Positions 9,767-20,561 of a DNA stretch of 30,307 bases are shown here, piece after piece. The number at the start of each line of letters is the position of its first letter. Positions within the stretch are counted from its first letter, which is position 1. Made by a program: the position numbers and the translations under genes. Origin of the DNA: Mesotaenium endlicherianum (Eukaryota > Streptophyta > Zygnematophyceae > Zygnematales > Mesotaeniaceae); contig WELA01012439.1 in assembly GCA_009602735.1 (NCBI GenBank), positions 193,433 through 223,739 of the forward strand, written 5' to 3'. Under the pieces are notes generated by a model, which saw only the letters and a program-made list of their open reading frames with translations, searched no databases and was not told the DNA's origin.

Positions 9767-12662
9767 TTACTGCCCTGTAATTTTGTTCTTTGTGTCTCCA
9801 ATAATCTTTAGGAGTTCCTCCCTGCAAAAAAGAGAACAAGAGCAGGAAACGGGTAAGTGACTACAAATAAGCAAAAAGGTGAAGGTTTGACCACCTTACC
9901 ACCCACACCATCATACAAAGCCACACGTTCCTCTCAAAACTGCAAAATGAATATAAACCATGGCTCCATGCATGATTCCCTGAGCTTACTGTTGGCCGCA
10001 CAACGTGTTGATTCATAAGTATAACATAATCAAGGATGCTGAATGCACCTCCTATGCTACCCAATACATATATAATTTTCCTGTAAACTTATTCCTAGGA
10101 ACGTCGAGAGGAAATGAGGAGCAACTAGACATACGTACTGATTCACGACGAGATTAATGTCAGCAGACATTCAGAAGTAACAAAACAAATCCTTACCTGT
10201 CAGGCTTGAAAAGGAGGTAGCGGTACACAAAGTACTGCATCATATCAAGAAGACAAATAATCAGCAACCCAGACACGAGAAAAAAGGTACACAAGCTTAA
10301 GTTAGCAGTATCACCAACTGACAGTCAGTAGGTTGTGAACATCCACAACATTGTTTATTACCTGCAAACTTATGCTCTATGCGTGCTATTTACAACATTC
10401 AAAAAACAGAATGCAAACTAATAACTAATATGAAAATCAAATGCTCAAAGACCTGATAATACTGTTGGTTAGTTTTTTGAAACTTACGCCGCTGAAGAGA
10501 AGGCCAACAAACTCCAAGAAGGCAGGAATGATAGGCAGCCTGTCAATGGCCTGCAATAAAGATGCATTTTCAGCACAAAGCATTGACCACCACATTACAA
10601 TAAGAAACTACCAAGAACATTCATTGGAACAATCTTGCATCTGCAAACTTCCGCAACCTTTCCACTACACCCATGCAGCCAAACTTTCAACTGTGTGACC
10701 ACAATTGTTTGTGCAGCATGCTCAACAGACACTGCTCCCAGCAATTATAATCACCAACCTCAATGACTACAGCATGTCTGCTATGCGATAATCAGACCAA
10801 GTGTTTGAAGTTGACTGCATCTGTACCAAGACTAATTGGGTTCCTTGAGCCGACCAAATAATGAGAACATCTTTTGAAACTGAATCACCAAATGAACACT
10901 TTCATCTCCCAGATAAGTGACACACTACCAGCAAACACGCACCAAGAAAAGCGATCCTCAACTTACCCCTAGAAGGCCTGATGCTGCCCACAGAACAACA
11001 AGACCAGAAACTCCAAGGGCAGAGATAGCCAGCTTATCGTCGGTCTTGTCCCACTGTCAAACAATGTACAAAGGTGAACCAAACACCTCAGCCCTGAAAT
11101 GGAAGCTAGTAGGCAGGACTAGACCACATCCCATACTTAGCATCGTGTAAACTGCTTGTAACAGAGATGCTAAAATTTACTACCTTAAGTGCAATACACC
11201 AGGTGAATAAAAAAGGAACCTTGCACATACAGTAGGTAGACCTAAAATCCAAAAAAGGATCGTACAAGAGTGTGCCTAGAGACAAAACAAATAATTTTAT
11301 TCCTAAAGATTAGACCACAGTGTTCATGTTGAATCATACATACAAAGTTGCATCATTATGAATTGACAAAAATTCAAAATTTGACCACAACAGGCCCCTA
11401 CAATATAGACAACAGCAATAAGTGAATTTGTAAGACCAAGCTAAAGCCTTACTACTTTCAACACATAAAGACCTCCAGAAGCAGACCACAAGGGAACATT
11501 CATCATTATGCTTGTCGCGTAACCTATATGCGAGCTCACATCCACAAAATGATGATGGCAAAAAGGAAGGCTCACAGATGCAAGTACAAGGAAAAGAGTG
11601 ATAGTACACAGACAGAAAACACAAGGTCATCAATTCATGCATGTAAGGCTTAAATGGTCGCCTGTTTCTATAAACGGCATGGTGCACTCGAGTATGATGT
11701 AGGTTGTCAAATACGTACAGCCTCCTGAATCTCTTTGATTGTGCCAGACACAGCCTCGTTGATGTCAGCGCCGATATCGTCCTCGGTGCTAGCCTTAGAG
11801 ACAATCTTCACAGACCTCTTCTGAACTGCAAGTTAAGAGAGTCAATGTGTCAAAGAGTAGAAGGTCAATGTGTTAAAGCGAAGTGGTTCTCCAATACATG
11901 AGGACAACGCATGAACGTCCGTATGCCTACAATGAGTAGCCAATAAGAAATCTATAGCTCCCCTGGTAAAAAATCATTTTTAAATGATGTCACTATACCA
12001 TCAGCTGAACTCACAAGGAGGTGCCCATGCATAGTAGCGTCACAAATGACTTCGATAATCAAACTTCAATGAACGACAACCGATGCATAAAAGAGACCAT
12101 CACAATGTCACATTCAGGACTACTCAATTAACAACCCAAAGCACAAATCACAAAGGAAGCAATCTACGCAACTTTCTTGAACCAGCTCCCATTTTGATAA
12201 CGAAGTCAGGTACATATCGCCTGACGGTGAAGATTTGTCAAAAGCAAGGTGAACGGCCCCATGGCAAGAACTGTAACAGGCTGGTCCAACAAAAATTGCC
12301 AAATCAGCTGAAGACTATGATTCATAACCTGCTATTCTTTGACATCTGTGGGAGCTGCATCATTCCTAAAATTTGAATATGAAGGAGTAGTAGATTATTA
12401 CCAGAGACTCTGGATGAGGTGCGGATGGTGAGAGGACTTCCGACAATGGACTTCCTGACAAAGTAGAAAGCCACAAATCAGCTCCAACTCTACCGAGAAA
12501 ATATAGCGAAATAAAACGCATACGATGTACCCGAAGCATGCAGTCCTACCTCAATGGCCCCGATAGAGCAACGGTTTTGGTGCATCTCTGCACATTCTGA
12601 ACTGCCCCGAAGTTGACAGCTCCAACAGAGACAAGGGACAACTGAGCCGCAAGAGCAGCCAT
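9767..12662 (-). CDS. CURT1: CURT1, thylakoid membrane-curvature protein
   Basis: Seven exons on the minus strand: 12662-12550, 12454-12402, 11825-11719, 11053-10967, 10550-10488, 10234-10197 and 9821-9767, with GT-AG introns and phases that close to 171 residues plus stop. Residues 1 to about 67 look like a chloroplast transit peptide: Ala/Ser/Val-rich and nearly free of acidic residues. The mature part has an amphipathic helix (INEAVSGTIKEIQEAWDK). Two membrane segments follow (about 99-119 and 129-149) around AIDRLPIIPAFLEFVG, the hallmark of the CURT1 family, then YRYLLFKPDREELL and a C-terminal amphipathic helix. CURT1 proteins oligomerise at thylakoid grana margins and bend the membrane. 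Length is normal for a plant CURT1, and nothing is missing. The 5' flank (12840-13360) carries several 10-bp-period repeats. Family assignment is very secure; the paralogue (A-D) is not assigned. Confidence 0.95.
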
Positions 12663-12839
12663 TTTTGTCCTGTTATAGGCTTGGTAGAAGCAATGAAACT
12701 AATTACTTAGAATGCTACACAAGTAAGGTGTGAGTGCAAAAGATGACCAGGGGACCAAGAAGATAATCTGGAGCTCGGTGCCCTGATCGCAAATATCGCA
12801 ATGTAATCCTCAATCCTCAAGCCCACTGAACCCCTGCTA

Positions 12840-13023
12840 GGCAGGGACTGGCAGGGACACTACAGAGTCGGGTACCCAATCCCACCAGAATGTACCGGGG
12901 GGCTAAACAGGACCACAAAGATGCGGACTTCCAGATCTGACGCCTGAGGAGCGCTCTTGAGATTTGTTCAAAAACAAGGAGTCGAGAAACGCGATGCGAA
13001 ACCATGCGGAACCTTGTGGAACA
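12840..13023. repeat. 10-bp-period direct repeats upstream of CURT1, including ATGCSRAACC
   Basis: GGCAGGGACT/GGCAGGGACA at 12840-12859, and ATGCGAAACC/ATGCGGAACC/TTGTGGAACA at 12994-13023, each with exact 10-bp spacing. The second set is close to the ATGCCGAACC pair at 8080-8099, upstream of the OEP7-like genes, although its orientation relative to the gene is reversed. It lies 332-361 bp upstream of the CURT1 ATG. Confidence 0.75.
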
Positions 13024-13067
13024 GTAGAAACAGCATGTGTACGTGCCGTGCACACAATTACCCAACC

Positions 13068-13117
13068 GGAGCTGCCTGGAGCTTCCCGGAGCTGCCTGGA
13101 GCTGCCCGGAGCTACCA
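13068..13117. repeat. Five-copy decamer tandem repeat (GGAGCTGCCY)
   Basis: Consecutive units read GGAGCTGCCT, GGAGCTTCCC, GGAGCTGCCT, GGAGCTGCCC and GGAGCTACCA: period 10, seven invariant leading or core positions. It is 406-455 bp upstream of the CURT1 ATG. Confidence 0.9.
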
Positions 13118-14617
13118 AGGGCACTCCGAAGCATGCAGTACGGTAGCCATTGAGGTGTCTGACAGTACTATGAGTACAGTGAATACCCCCACTGAGTAAA
13201 TGCCCCCACTACCCTGATTTTAAACCCGAAAACATTCAGTGAATTTCGTTTTAGTCGTGACTTGTAACTCGTAAGGGTCCAGATCGACATCTCACTCGCG
13301 ATCTCGCGTTCCGGTTTGCAGCAGCAAGCGCTTCACCACCTCCGATCTGCTCCGATCACCTCAAAAGAGACCGACTACGACCATAAGCTGTCGAAATTCG
13401 TTTCCAGTCTAAATGCCGTTCATTATGCGTCGTATTGTCGTGGGTATTGTACACGCTCATGGCATCCACAGGTGGCGATATCCACAAACGTCTTCCGACT
13501 TGGATTTTCTTTGGTCGCGGGAGTTGTCGATCAAACATTTCTGGCTACGTTCATCTTCGTGCCCACCGCTGTGGAATGTAGTTTTTAATTACGACACTCT
13601 GTTGAACTTCTATCTCCAACCATTTCAAAGCATTTCTGGGCAAAACAAATTAAACGTTTCAAAACAGGTCCACATATGACCTAATCATATAAGTTGAACA
13701 AAACGTCGACCATCTTTATTGAATATTTAAAATTTTATGAAAGTCAGAGTTAGTCAATTCTCAGACTTTAGACACTTGAAGGTCTTCTTCAAAATAAGAA
13801 CTTTTAAATTCAATTTAGTATTCAAAATTGATGACTTAACAGCGTCATATGCTTCCGTTCCGCAATCCTATTTGCTGGAATATTGATTCAAGCTAAGCCG
13901 TTGAGCTAGAATTCCTTGAATTTGTTTGCATGCTCACTCTTTGGCGTTGCTGGGACCTATTTCTAATGCTGAATTTGTCGATCTCTATTTGGCGTTACCA
14001 TTTGCACAATTCCGAGGTGTTGAAATGTCGTCAAAAAATAGGAAAGAAGGGCGTGTCAGGCATCATCAGATCGATCTTCATGTGAATTTGATAAGCTTAC
14101 ACTTGAGCTGAGGCAAGATATTATGTTATCACAAATAGTGTAGCAAATATGTACAGTAGGATACACGCCGTACATATATTTATCTAAATGAAACTAGTTA
14201 TATTAAGCTAATGTTGCTAGTCAAATGTAGCTGAGAAAGCAAGCTGTCTCAACTATCTAAAAGTATGTTCTAGCATCAATATATACCTATTGCGAATGTA
14301 ATTGCCTGCGCGCGCGTGGTACCCTACATGTCCTGTGTCTTGTGACTCTTCCGGTGTTGCGACTCTCAGTTACAATTAAAGCCTGGCACCTTGTCTCATA
14401 GGCTATGTGTATTATTGGTGCTCATACTTGCTTATGAGGGAGGGCTGGGTGGAAACTAAGGGCAATATTTGCTATGCTGCTTGCGCAATGAGGAGAGCAG
14501 CGTTAATGCGGCGCTCATGTACGCAGCAGCCGCAGCCGATGAGCTGGACGTTAGCGAGCGCTCATTGGTTGCGCCCACTGTGGGTGATTGCGAGCGCTCA
14601 GTGCTCCCTTATCAATC

Positions 14618-14642
14618 TTTTGTATATCTATGATATACAAAA
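14618..14642. repeat. Perfect palindrome (11-bp stem, 3-nt loop)
   Basis: TTTTGTATATC at 14618-14628 and GATATACAAAA at 14632-14642 are exact reverse complements separated by TAT. It is AT-rich and lies in intergenic DNA about 945 bp before the RING-CH start codon. No transposon-like termini were seen around it. Confidence 0.85.
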
Positions 14643-15069
14643 TATCATTGTGTTGGTACGTCATACCCAACAACTAAGTGCTATCATGACTAAGTTCACG
14701 TGTTTTGTACGTACGTATGTAAAGAACCAAATTTTACAAATACTTTGCATTTATTTTGCAAAATTCATACGTGAAGCGGTTATTCTTCTTTCCCTCTATC
14801 TTAATAATTGCACTGGATGGAGTTGTTTTACCAATTAAGGATAGACTGCAGCTTCAGATTGCTGAATAAGTACATTGTGCTGAGACAATACTTGCAACTT
14901 TTGTAATATCTAGAACACTTCTCACGCTAGGTGGTTGAATTTCACGCTTCTCTTGTCGGTGTGCATGTGTAGAAGGTTCGCTACGGCCCGCATAGGCCTC
15001 TCAAGTTTGCTAAGTGCTAGTCGTTGTAGAGGTGAACCACGTCCCTAAGATCTTGTTTTTTAAATGCAA

Positions 15070-15198
15070 AGTGGCAAAAAGTGTTCGGAAGTATCAGAAG
15101 ATGTAGAAAGATTCAGGAAGTGGCAGAAATTGTTATAAAGTAATAGAAACTATCATAAGGTCTTAGCAAGTGATAAAAAGTGGTAGAAAGTGGTAGAA
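15070..15198. repeat. Degenerate ~13-copy decamer array, consensus AGTGGTAGAA
   Basis: Cut every 10 bp from 15070, units read AGTGGCAAAA, AGTGTTCGGA, AGTATCAGAA, GATGTAGAA (one base short), AGATTCAGGA, AGTGGCAGAA, ATTGTTATAA, AGTAATAGAA, ACTATCATAA, GGTCTTAGCA, AGTGATAAAA, AGTGGTAGAA, AGTGGTAGAA. The last two are identical; decay increases with distance from the 3' end. It sits about 390-520 bp upstream of the RING-CH start codon. It is easily overlooked because the copies are diverged. Confidence 0.8.
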
Positions 15199-15586
15199 AG
15201 AGAGCGTTGTTTGGCGATTACCAAAAGCGCCGCAAATCTCGGCCCCCCAAGGTACAAGCATTTTCAAATAGTGACTGTCACGAAACTGCTGGACAGCACC
15301 ACGATTCATCAAGGCGCACGAGAAGAAACTTTGTGCCACTAATCAGCGTGATGCAACGTGATGCATCATGTCTTCGGGATCCATTTGAAAAAAGTGGGCT
15401 TTAATCGCGCGGGCGCATGGTGTCGTGGATTGTTACAGACTCTTGCCTCTGAGGCCGATGTTGCTGCACGGTCTATTTGTCTTTGCACCTCTATTGACTT
15501 GAATATATCTGAGTCCCCTTGCAAGGTAGAGCTCTGCCTGTATTTTGAAAATATTCTTTGGTTGGTGTAGGGCCATTTCTCTTAAT

Positions 15587-18500
15587 ATGACTGCAGGGGA
15601 TAGGGAGCTTGAGCTTTTACCTTCTTCGACAGTCGAAAGCTCTTCATTGGGATTTTCGATAGAACATATAAATTCATCAATTTCGGGTTCAAGTCCGGGT
15701 TCAAAAACAACATCCTCGGGGATAGATCTTGACAATGATGAGGACGAGCACTTTGTGACCGAGTTAACAGAAGAGGATACACCTCTATTGATTAGGACCA
15801 CAAGTGGGTTTCTTTCCGAGGCCGGCTCTCACCAGGTGGGAAGGATTGGGCCCTTAAAGGAGGAGGAGAAAGAAGAGAAGCTAGAGAAACTAGGTTTGGA
15901 AGAGAAAGATGGGAAGGACATGCAGCAGGCCGAGGACGAGAATGACCTGGAGCGGGATGCTTCCAGTGAAGCGTTTTGTCGCATTTGTCTCGAAAGTGAA
16001 GAAGGTGGTTGGTTGTAATACTTATGCCTTTGCATTTTCGTGCTTATGGGACCTCATAACTTAACGGGTTCCTGGTTCAGACACGTGTTATGGCTCGTGT
16101 GAGGTTGTCCTTGTACGCCAAATGCATTGCCAATTCCAGCAACTCACCAGCTGTAGGACTTTATGAAGCATCAGAAGGAAAAACGAATCTGAGGTCACTC
16201 TGCCTTGAAGCAGAGTGACCCTTCATTCAGTGTTTCTTCTGCTTTCCTTAGATGCAGAGTAAGTGACTCGCAGCTTGAGGCCATCGTCCTTATCTAAAGG
16301 CTGAAGGAGTTTATATTTGAGGAGGCATGTAGGAACTGGAAGTCCTGTGACGAAAGTGGGGGTAAAAGTCAATCAGTATTTTCTGTGACAGTGTATGAGG
16401 GTACCCTGAAGGCCTTAACCTGAAGGCCCCTGTGAGGACACCCAAATCATGCCAGCCTCCTTCCACCAGTGCTGGGACCCTTGACAATCAGGCTGGAAAC
16501 CTTTTTCTTCCCTTGGTTATTTTGTCAGGTGAGCAGCCAGGGGATACTTTGATCTCCCCATGCATGTGCAAGGGCACTCAGCAATACGTGCACAGGTCCT
16601 GCCTGGACCACTGGCGAGCTGTCAAGGAGGGCTTTGCGTTCGCTCACTGCACGACATGCAAGGCGCAGTTTCACCTGCGCCCGGACGTGCCAGAGGACAT
16701 GTCGTGGCGGCAGCGCAAGTTCCAGCTGTTTGTCACCAGGGACCTGTGCTTTGTCTTCGTCGGCATCCAGCTTGTAAGAGACCATCCTCCCTCCGTGGGT
16801 CACCCACACCTCGCCTGCTTGTATGACGGCACTCTGTGGCTTACGCAAGGAGACACAAGGCCAACTCTCGTTTAATCTCTGGTGCTGCTGCTGCCGCTGC
16901 TTTCGTCTGTGCCAGCTCATCGCAGCGCTGGCGGGTCTGCTGCGCCTGGTGGACTGGAATCGCGACCTCATGACCTATTTCAGCACCTCCAAGGAGCCCC
17001 TCCTCTTCTACTACTCTCTCGGTGAGCCTCGCGTCCTCGTCATCTTTCCCTACCTGCTGATGGAACTGGCTGAACAGGCCTCCCTGGCTGCCCGGCTCCT
17101 GTTGCATGGGGCATCGCTGAGTGGCAAACCATTGCTTGCTCTGGGTTGGAAGCATCAGTGTGGAGGTTGGGCCACTAGGCGTATTCATGCATGCATACTT
17201 GGCACTCATGTCGTCTAACTCCAAGGTGGTGAACAGGCCAGGTGGTCCCCGGTGAAGCTCTGGGACCTTCAGGGAGAATGTCTTTCTATATTGCTTGTAA
17301 TAGTGATGCCCTTTAGTGACCGGTTAGCTATTGAGATGTCCAAGCAGGGGATTTGCTGGGCGGCAGGTGCCAGGTGTCCAAATGTAGGTAGAATGTGAGA
17401 GTAGCTGAGGGCAGAGAAGGTACAGACATCTGAAGCTGGAGCCAGAGAGAAGGGCAAGGGCTGTTCCCTATCTTGGGCTTCTCCCCCCCGGGTGGAGAGC
17501 TTTGTGGGAAAGATAAAGGTTCCTATAACTGGTCATAAGTGACGGCAGATGTCTGGTCCATAGGAAACGTCTCCAGGCTGCTGCTCGCTTCTCTGGACTT
17601 TGGTAGCGGGACGCTGAGTAGCAGTGCTTTGCGCGCGCTTCCAACAGCAAGATCGAAATTCAGCCGGCAGCTGTGACTTTACGGTTAAAGTAACTGGAGG
17701 AGCAGACTTGCTCTTGACACCCACACAGAGGGACGGAGGAAAGGGTGAGGTGGGAGTGGGGTCTTGGTTGGGGGGGGGGGAGGAATGGAGCGCGGGAACA
17801 AGGGAGGGAGGTAGGAATGCACTCGCTCCCACCTAGGCCCGTTGCCCCATCGCTGCTTGTGCTCTTAGTTTGCAGGCCTAGGAACGCCGCAAGCTTATTC
17901 ATGCTTTAAGATGCAGTATACTATACTTGCCAACTTGGCAGCCTTGTTGCATAAATTGTCGCCTCCTCTCATCAGCAACACCACCCTTTCCTCCTTATGC
18001 TTGCATGCTTGTTCTTGCACAGGTTGTCGCCTCTTCTCAATGATCCCTAAACAGCCGTGTCCTGCTCCGCCCTGCCCGCCGGTGCTTGCATGCGCACAGG
18101 CGTGTTTTTTATCTGTCCTATGTGCATGGGTTGTTGCCTTCCCTAGAAGATTTACTATCTGCCCTGTCCCTCTCCACTCTCCTCCCCTTTTCCCCCCCTG
18201 CTCCCCTCTGCTCCCCCCCTGCTCCTCTCTCCGGGCTTGCAAGCGTGTGTGCAGGCGTGTTTCTCTTCCTCGTCCTCTTTGGCATCGGCGGCATGGTGGT
18301 GCACTGCGCGTACGGCAGCCAGCTGGGGCACCCGGGGCCGTGCGTCAACTGCGGGGGCGCGTGCATCGGCAACTGCGGCACGGAGCTTCTGCTGGGCGCG
18401 GGCTGCGGGGAGCTCCTGGTGGTGGCCGTGGTCATCCTGGCATTCCTGGGGGTGCTGTACGGCGTGCTGGCGGCCATGATGGCGTGGCAGCGCATCTGGC

Positions 18501-19217
18501 AGCGCCACTATCACATCTTGGCCAAGCGCGTCCTTGCGGAGGTGTGTGCATGCAGATGGGCGTGCACGCAGTACGCGTGCGCGCGTGCGGGGGCCAGGCG
18601 GGCGGCGGAGCTGGTGGGCGGGCGGGCGGGTGTGCAGGCGTGCAGTGTCAGCAAAAGCTGGGGAGTGAGGGAGATGTGCACGGGAGTGTGTCCTGATGTT
18701 GTGTGATGAGGGAGTTTATAGTAAGGGCCAGTGGGAAGGGGCAGTAAAAGCGTCTCTTGGTGGTCTTTGCCATTCCGGTGCTCGTCCTTGCCATCGCCAG
18801 ATGATAAGTTGGGTGCGCGCATGTGCGTGCGCGTGTGTGCGTGCGCATGTGCGCTTGTTATGCTTTTGGAAGGAGCAGGGGGCCTACACTCATGTATGTG
18901 CTACATTGGGCATCTTCACCGCGAAACTTGACCTCGACTTCTATGGACCAAGAGACGTGCACCCATTTGAAAAAGATGGTTATGTATCGTAGATCGTGGC
19001 CAATATGAATGATACTAGCATAGTGCCCTGCCCCTCTTGGAATGTGCGCAAGCTCAACTCTTGTACGAGCTTGTCTTGTCAGGTTGAGTAATTTGTGTCT
19101 TCGGATGTTGGTGACACTGAGCAGGAGTATATTGTTGAAGATTTGCATGGCCAGTACAAGCCGGCAGTACTGGCACCGGAAGATGAAGCACGCTTGAAGT
19201 CCCTTGGATTTCTGTAG
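15587..19217 (+). CDS. RING-CH (C4HC3) transmembrane E3 ubiquitin ligase, plant type
   Basis: Five exons, 15587-16004, 16529-16773, 16916-17021, 18255-18541 and 19125-19217 (stop TAG 19215-19217), phase-consistent, 382 residues. The N-terminus is acidic and Ser-rich with an EDTPLL acidic-dileucine motif (63-68). The RING-CH domain has zinc ligands C131, C134, C151, C153, H161, C164, C180 and C183, split by an intron after residue 139. Three membrane segments follow at about 212-232, 249-272 and 309-331. A Cys/Gly-rich loop (six Cys, 274-307) separates the last two. Then come the family block WQRIWQRHYHILAKR and an end like other plant members (PEDEARLKSLGFL). Such proteins attach ubiquitin to membrane-protein targets in the endomembrane system; the substrate is unknown. 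An in-frame ATG at 15545 is possible, but 15587 is preferred because the extension looks non-coding. GC3 is about 29% in the first 35 codons and over 90% in the fourth exon. Confidence 0.93.
16193..16220. repeat. Perfect intronic hairpin (11-bp stem, 6-nt loop)
   Basis: GGTCACTCTGC at 16193-16203 and GCAGAGTGACC at 16210-16220 are exact complements around CTTGAA. It lies within the first intron (16005-16528) of the RING-CH gene, so it is transcribed and could fold in the pre-mRNA. Confidence 0.88.
17022..18254 (+). other. Large third intron of the RING-CH gene
   Basis: The 1,233-bp intron joins LLFYYSLG to VFLFLVLFG without loss, so no exon is missing. It contains a G homopolymer at 17770-17780 and a C/T-rich stretch at about 18165-18235 just before the acceptor. 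ORFs of up to about 100 codons inside it show no domain. Confidence 0.8.
18808..18856 (+). repeat. Alternating GT/GC tract in the last RING-CH intron
   Basis: A run of TG, CG and CA steps (GTGCGCGC... through ...GTGCGC) inside the intron 18542-19124. It is a purine-pyrimidine alternating composition of the Z-DNA-prone kind, beside the very GC-rich fourth exon. Confidence 0.75.
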
Positions 19218-20561
19218 TCTTACATTAGTATCAGCTGTAAATAAGAACTTCATTGGAGCTGGTATATCCTTACTTCTTTGGAGTGTGGGATGCTACAATT
19301 CCTTAGTGTCCCCATGGGCAATGTACAGTTTTCTCGCTTAACACCTAGTAGACTACATCTTTATATATAATGAGGCTACAAAAAAGTGTTGTTGTAATAT
19401 GATCTTACATCATTCAGAGTAGGTCTTGTGTATACCTACTCCTTAACTACTCCGAGAATACGTACCAGGTATCTCTGTATGCCAGGCTTTACAAAGCAAC
19501 ATGAGATATGCAATGAACTAGCAAAGCCTTCTGTTTCGATTTGCACGCACTGGCACGCTGACTATTAATTATAGAGTGTTGCCCAAAAATCAGTGGACAA
19601 CTAGCCTTGAACATAGACCTCATAAAAGGAAAATAGTAGTGAATTGAAGGAGGTCCCTGAAAAAGTCTCAATCAAAACTTCACTCACTTTGGGATCTGAA
19701 AACTTCCATGCCCTAAATATTCCTTGTCGCACCTACCACGCTATGAAGCCTGATGAATTCCATGCAGCTGGGTTCGATTCATAGAGGTTGATTTTTCCAA
19801 GTCACACCAAGTTTTACCTCGTCTCTGCTTGCACACCTGGGGTCTATTGTACCTAGTTTGTACCTGGCGTTGGGATGGTGCTGTTGAAGACCTCGATGGC
19901 ACGGCGATGTAGATTCAGGTAGCACTTAGGCTTTTTTTTCTACGTATGTGCTGTCTTGATGTATTGACAATCATCCAGCTGTCACAATATTGTTAGTCTA
20001 CAGAGAACGATGTAAAGAGTTGCACGCTGGTTCGCGCTTAGTCGCAGCCATCTGCGCTGCATTCATCCAGCGCTCATGTCAAACTCACGCCGGTGATACA
20101 GCAGTGTATGTGTTGACGACCTAGAACACCACTTGTCGGCTAACTGTACTGCCAGTTGCTATGTGGCGTATACAGTGGTTACAACTTACAAGTGATATAT
20201 ATGGATCTTAAGTTACATTTAAAGTGCTATCGAGTCCTATGCCCATGTGGCCCGGCCAGCATGGAGCGTAGTGGCCGGAAGCATCCTAGTGCGTCCGATG
20301 TCAGACTGCTTCCGGGAACCATGTCACTTTTGGCTACGTTCTGCTACGTACCCCCTTCGCTCTTTATGAGAAACATTCCCTGCTCAGAATGGCTCAGAGC
20401 ATCGTTTGACTAAAATAGTAGTCGAAGTTTCCTCAATATCCTGCACATATATATTCTCCCGCGGACCCAGTTTAACATTCGTTACTCTATTCACATCCGT
20501 ATTAGCCTTTCTTCTGCTCTTGTTTGCCACCATTAATCAAATCCAAGTACTTCATATAAGC
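19218..20561. other. Intergenic region between RING-CH and GEM-like genes
   Basis: No gene. A GGTTCGATTC stretch near 19770 looks like a tRNA B-box, but no tRNA fold surrounds it. Overlapping inverted repeats occupy 20252-20315. A TATA-like run (TATATATT) at 20448-20455 is about 107 bp before the GEM-like ATG and is a weak promoter candidate. No clear 10-bp-period repeat was found in this flank. Confidence 0.5.
20252..20315. repeat. Two overlapping, mutually exclusive inverted repeats
   Basis: CCGGCCA (20252-20258) pairs with TGGCCGG (20272-20278). CCGGAAGCA (20275-20283) pairs with TGCTTCCGG (20307-20315). The two stems share bases 20275-20278, so only one can form at a time. The site is about 250-310 bp upstream of the GEM-like ATG. 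Confidence 0.75.

Larger units (their letters stand above)
12663..15586. other. Intergenic region between divergent CURT1 and RING-CH genes
   Basis: No gene supported. It holds the 5' flanks of both genes. The CURT1-side flank (12840-13360) is rich in 10-bp-period direct repeats. A perfect palindrome is at 14618-14642, and a degenerate decamer array at 15070-15198 lies before the RING-CH gene. The GCGAGCGCTCA motif occurs twice, about 38 bp apart, near 14550-14600. The longest ORF (14407-14838) has no recognisable domain. Confidence 0.55.

Noticed and set aside
11334..11804. 156-codon minus-strand ORF inside CURT1
   Set aside because: It lies in a CURT1 intron and overlaps exon 11825-11719 in another frame; no recognised protein.
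14407..14838. 143-codon plus-strand ORF
   Set aside because: No domain, no splice-consistent partners, composition like the surrounding intergenic DNA.
17911..18706. 261-codon plus-strand ORF overlapping the RING-CH gene
   Set aside because: Out of frame with the true fourth exon (18255-18541); the Arg/Gly/Ala-rich sequence is a frame shadow.
19700..19800. tRNA-like B-box (GGTTCGATTC)
   Set aside because: No matching T-stem, acceptor stem or A-box could be folded around it.
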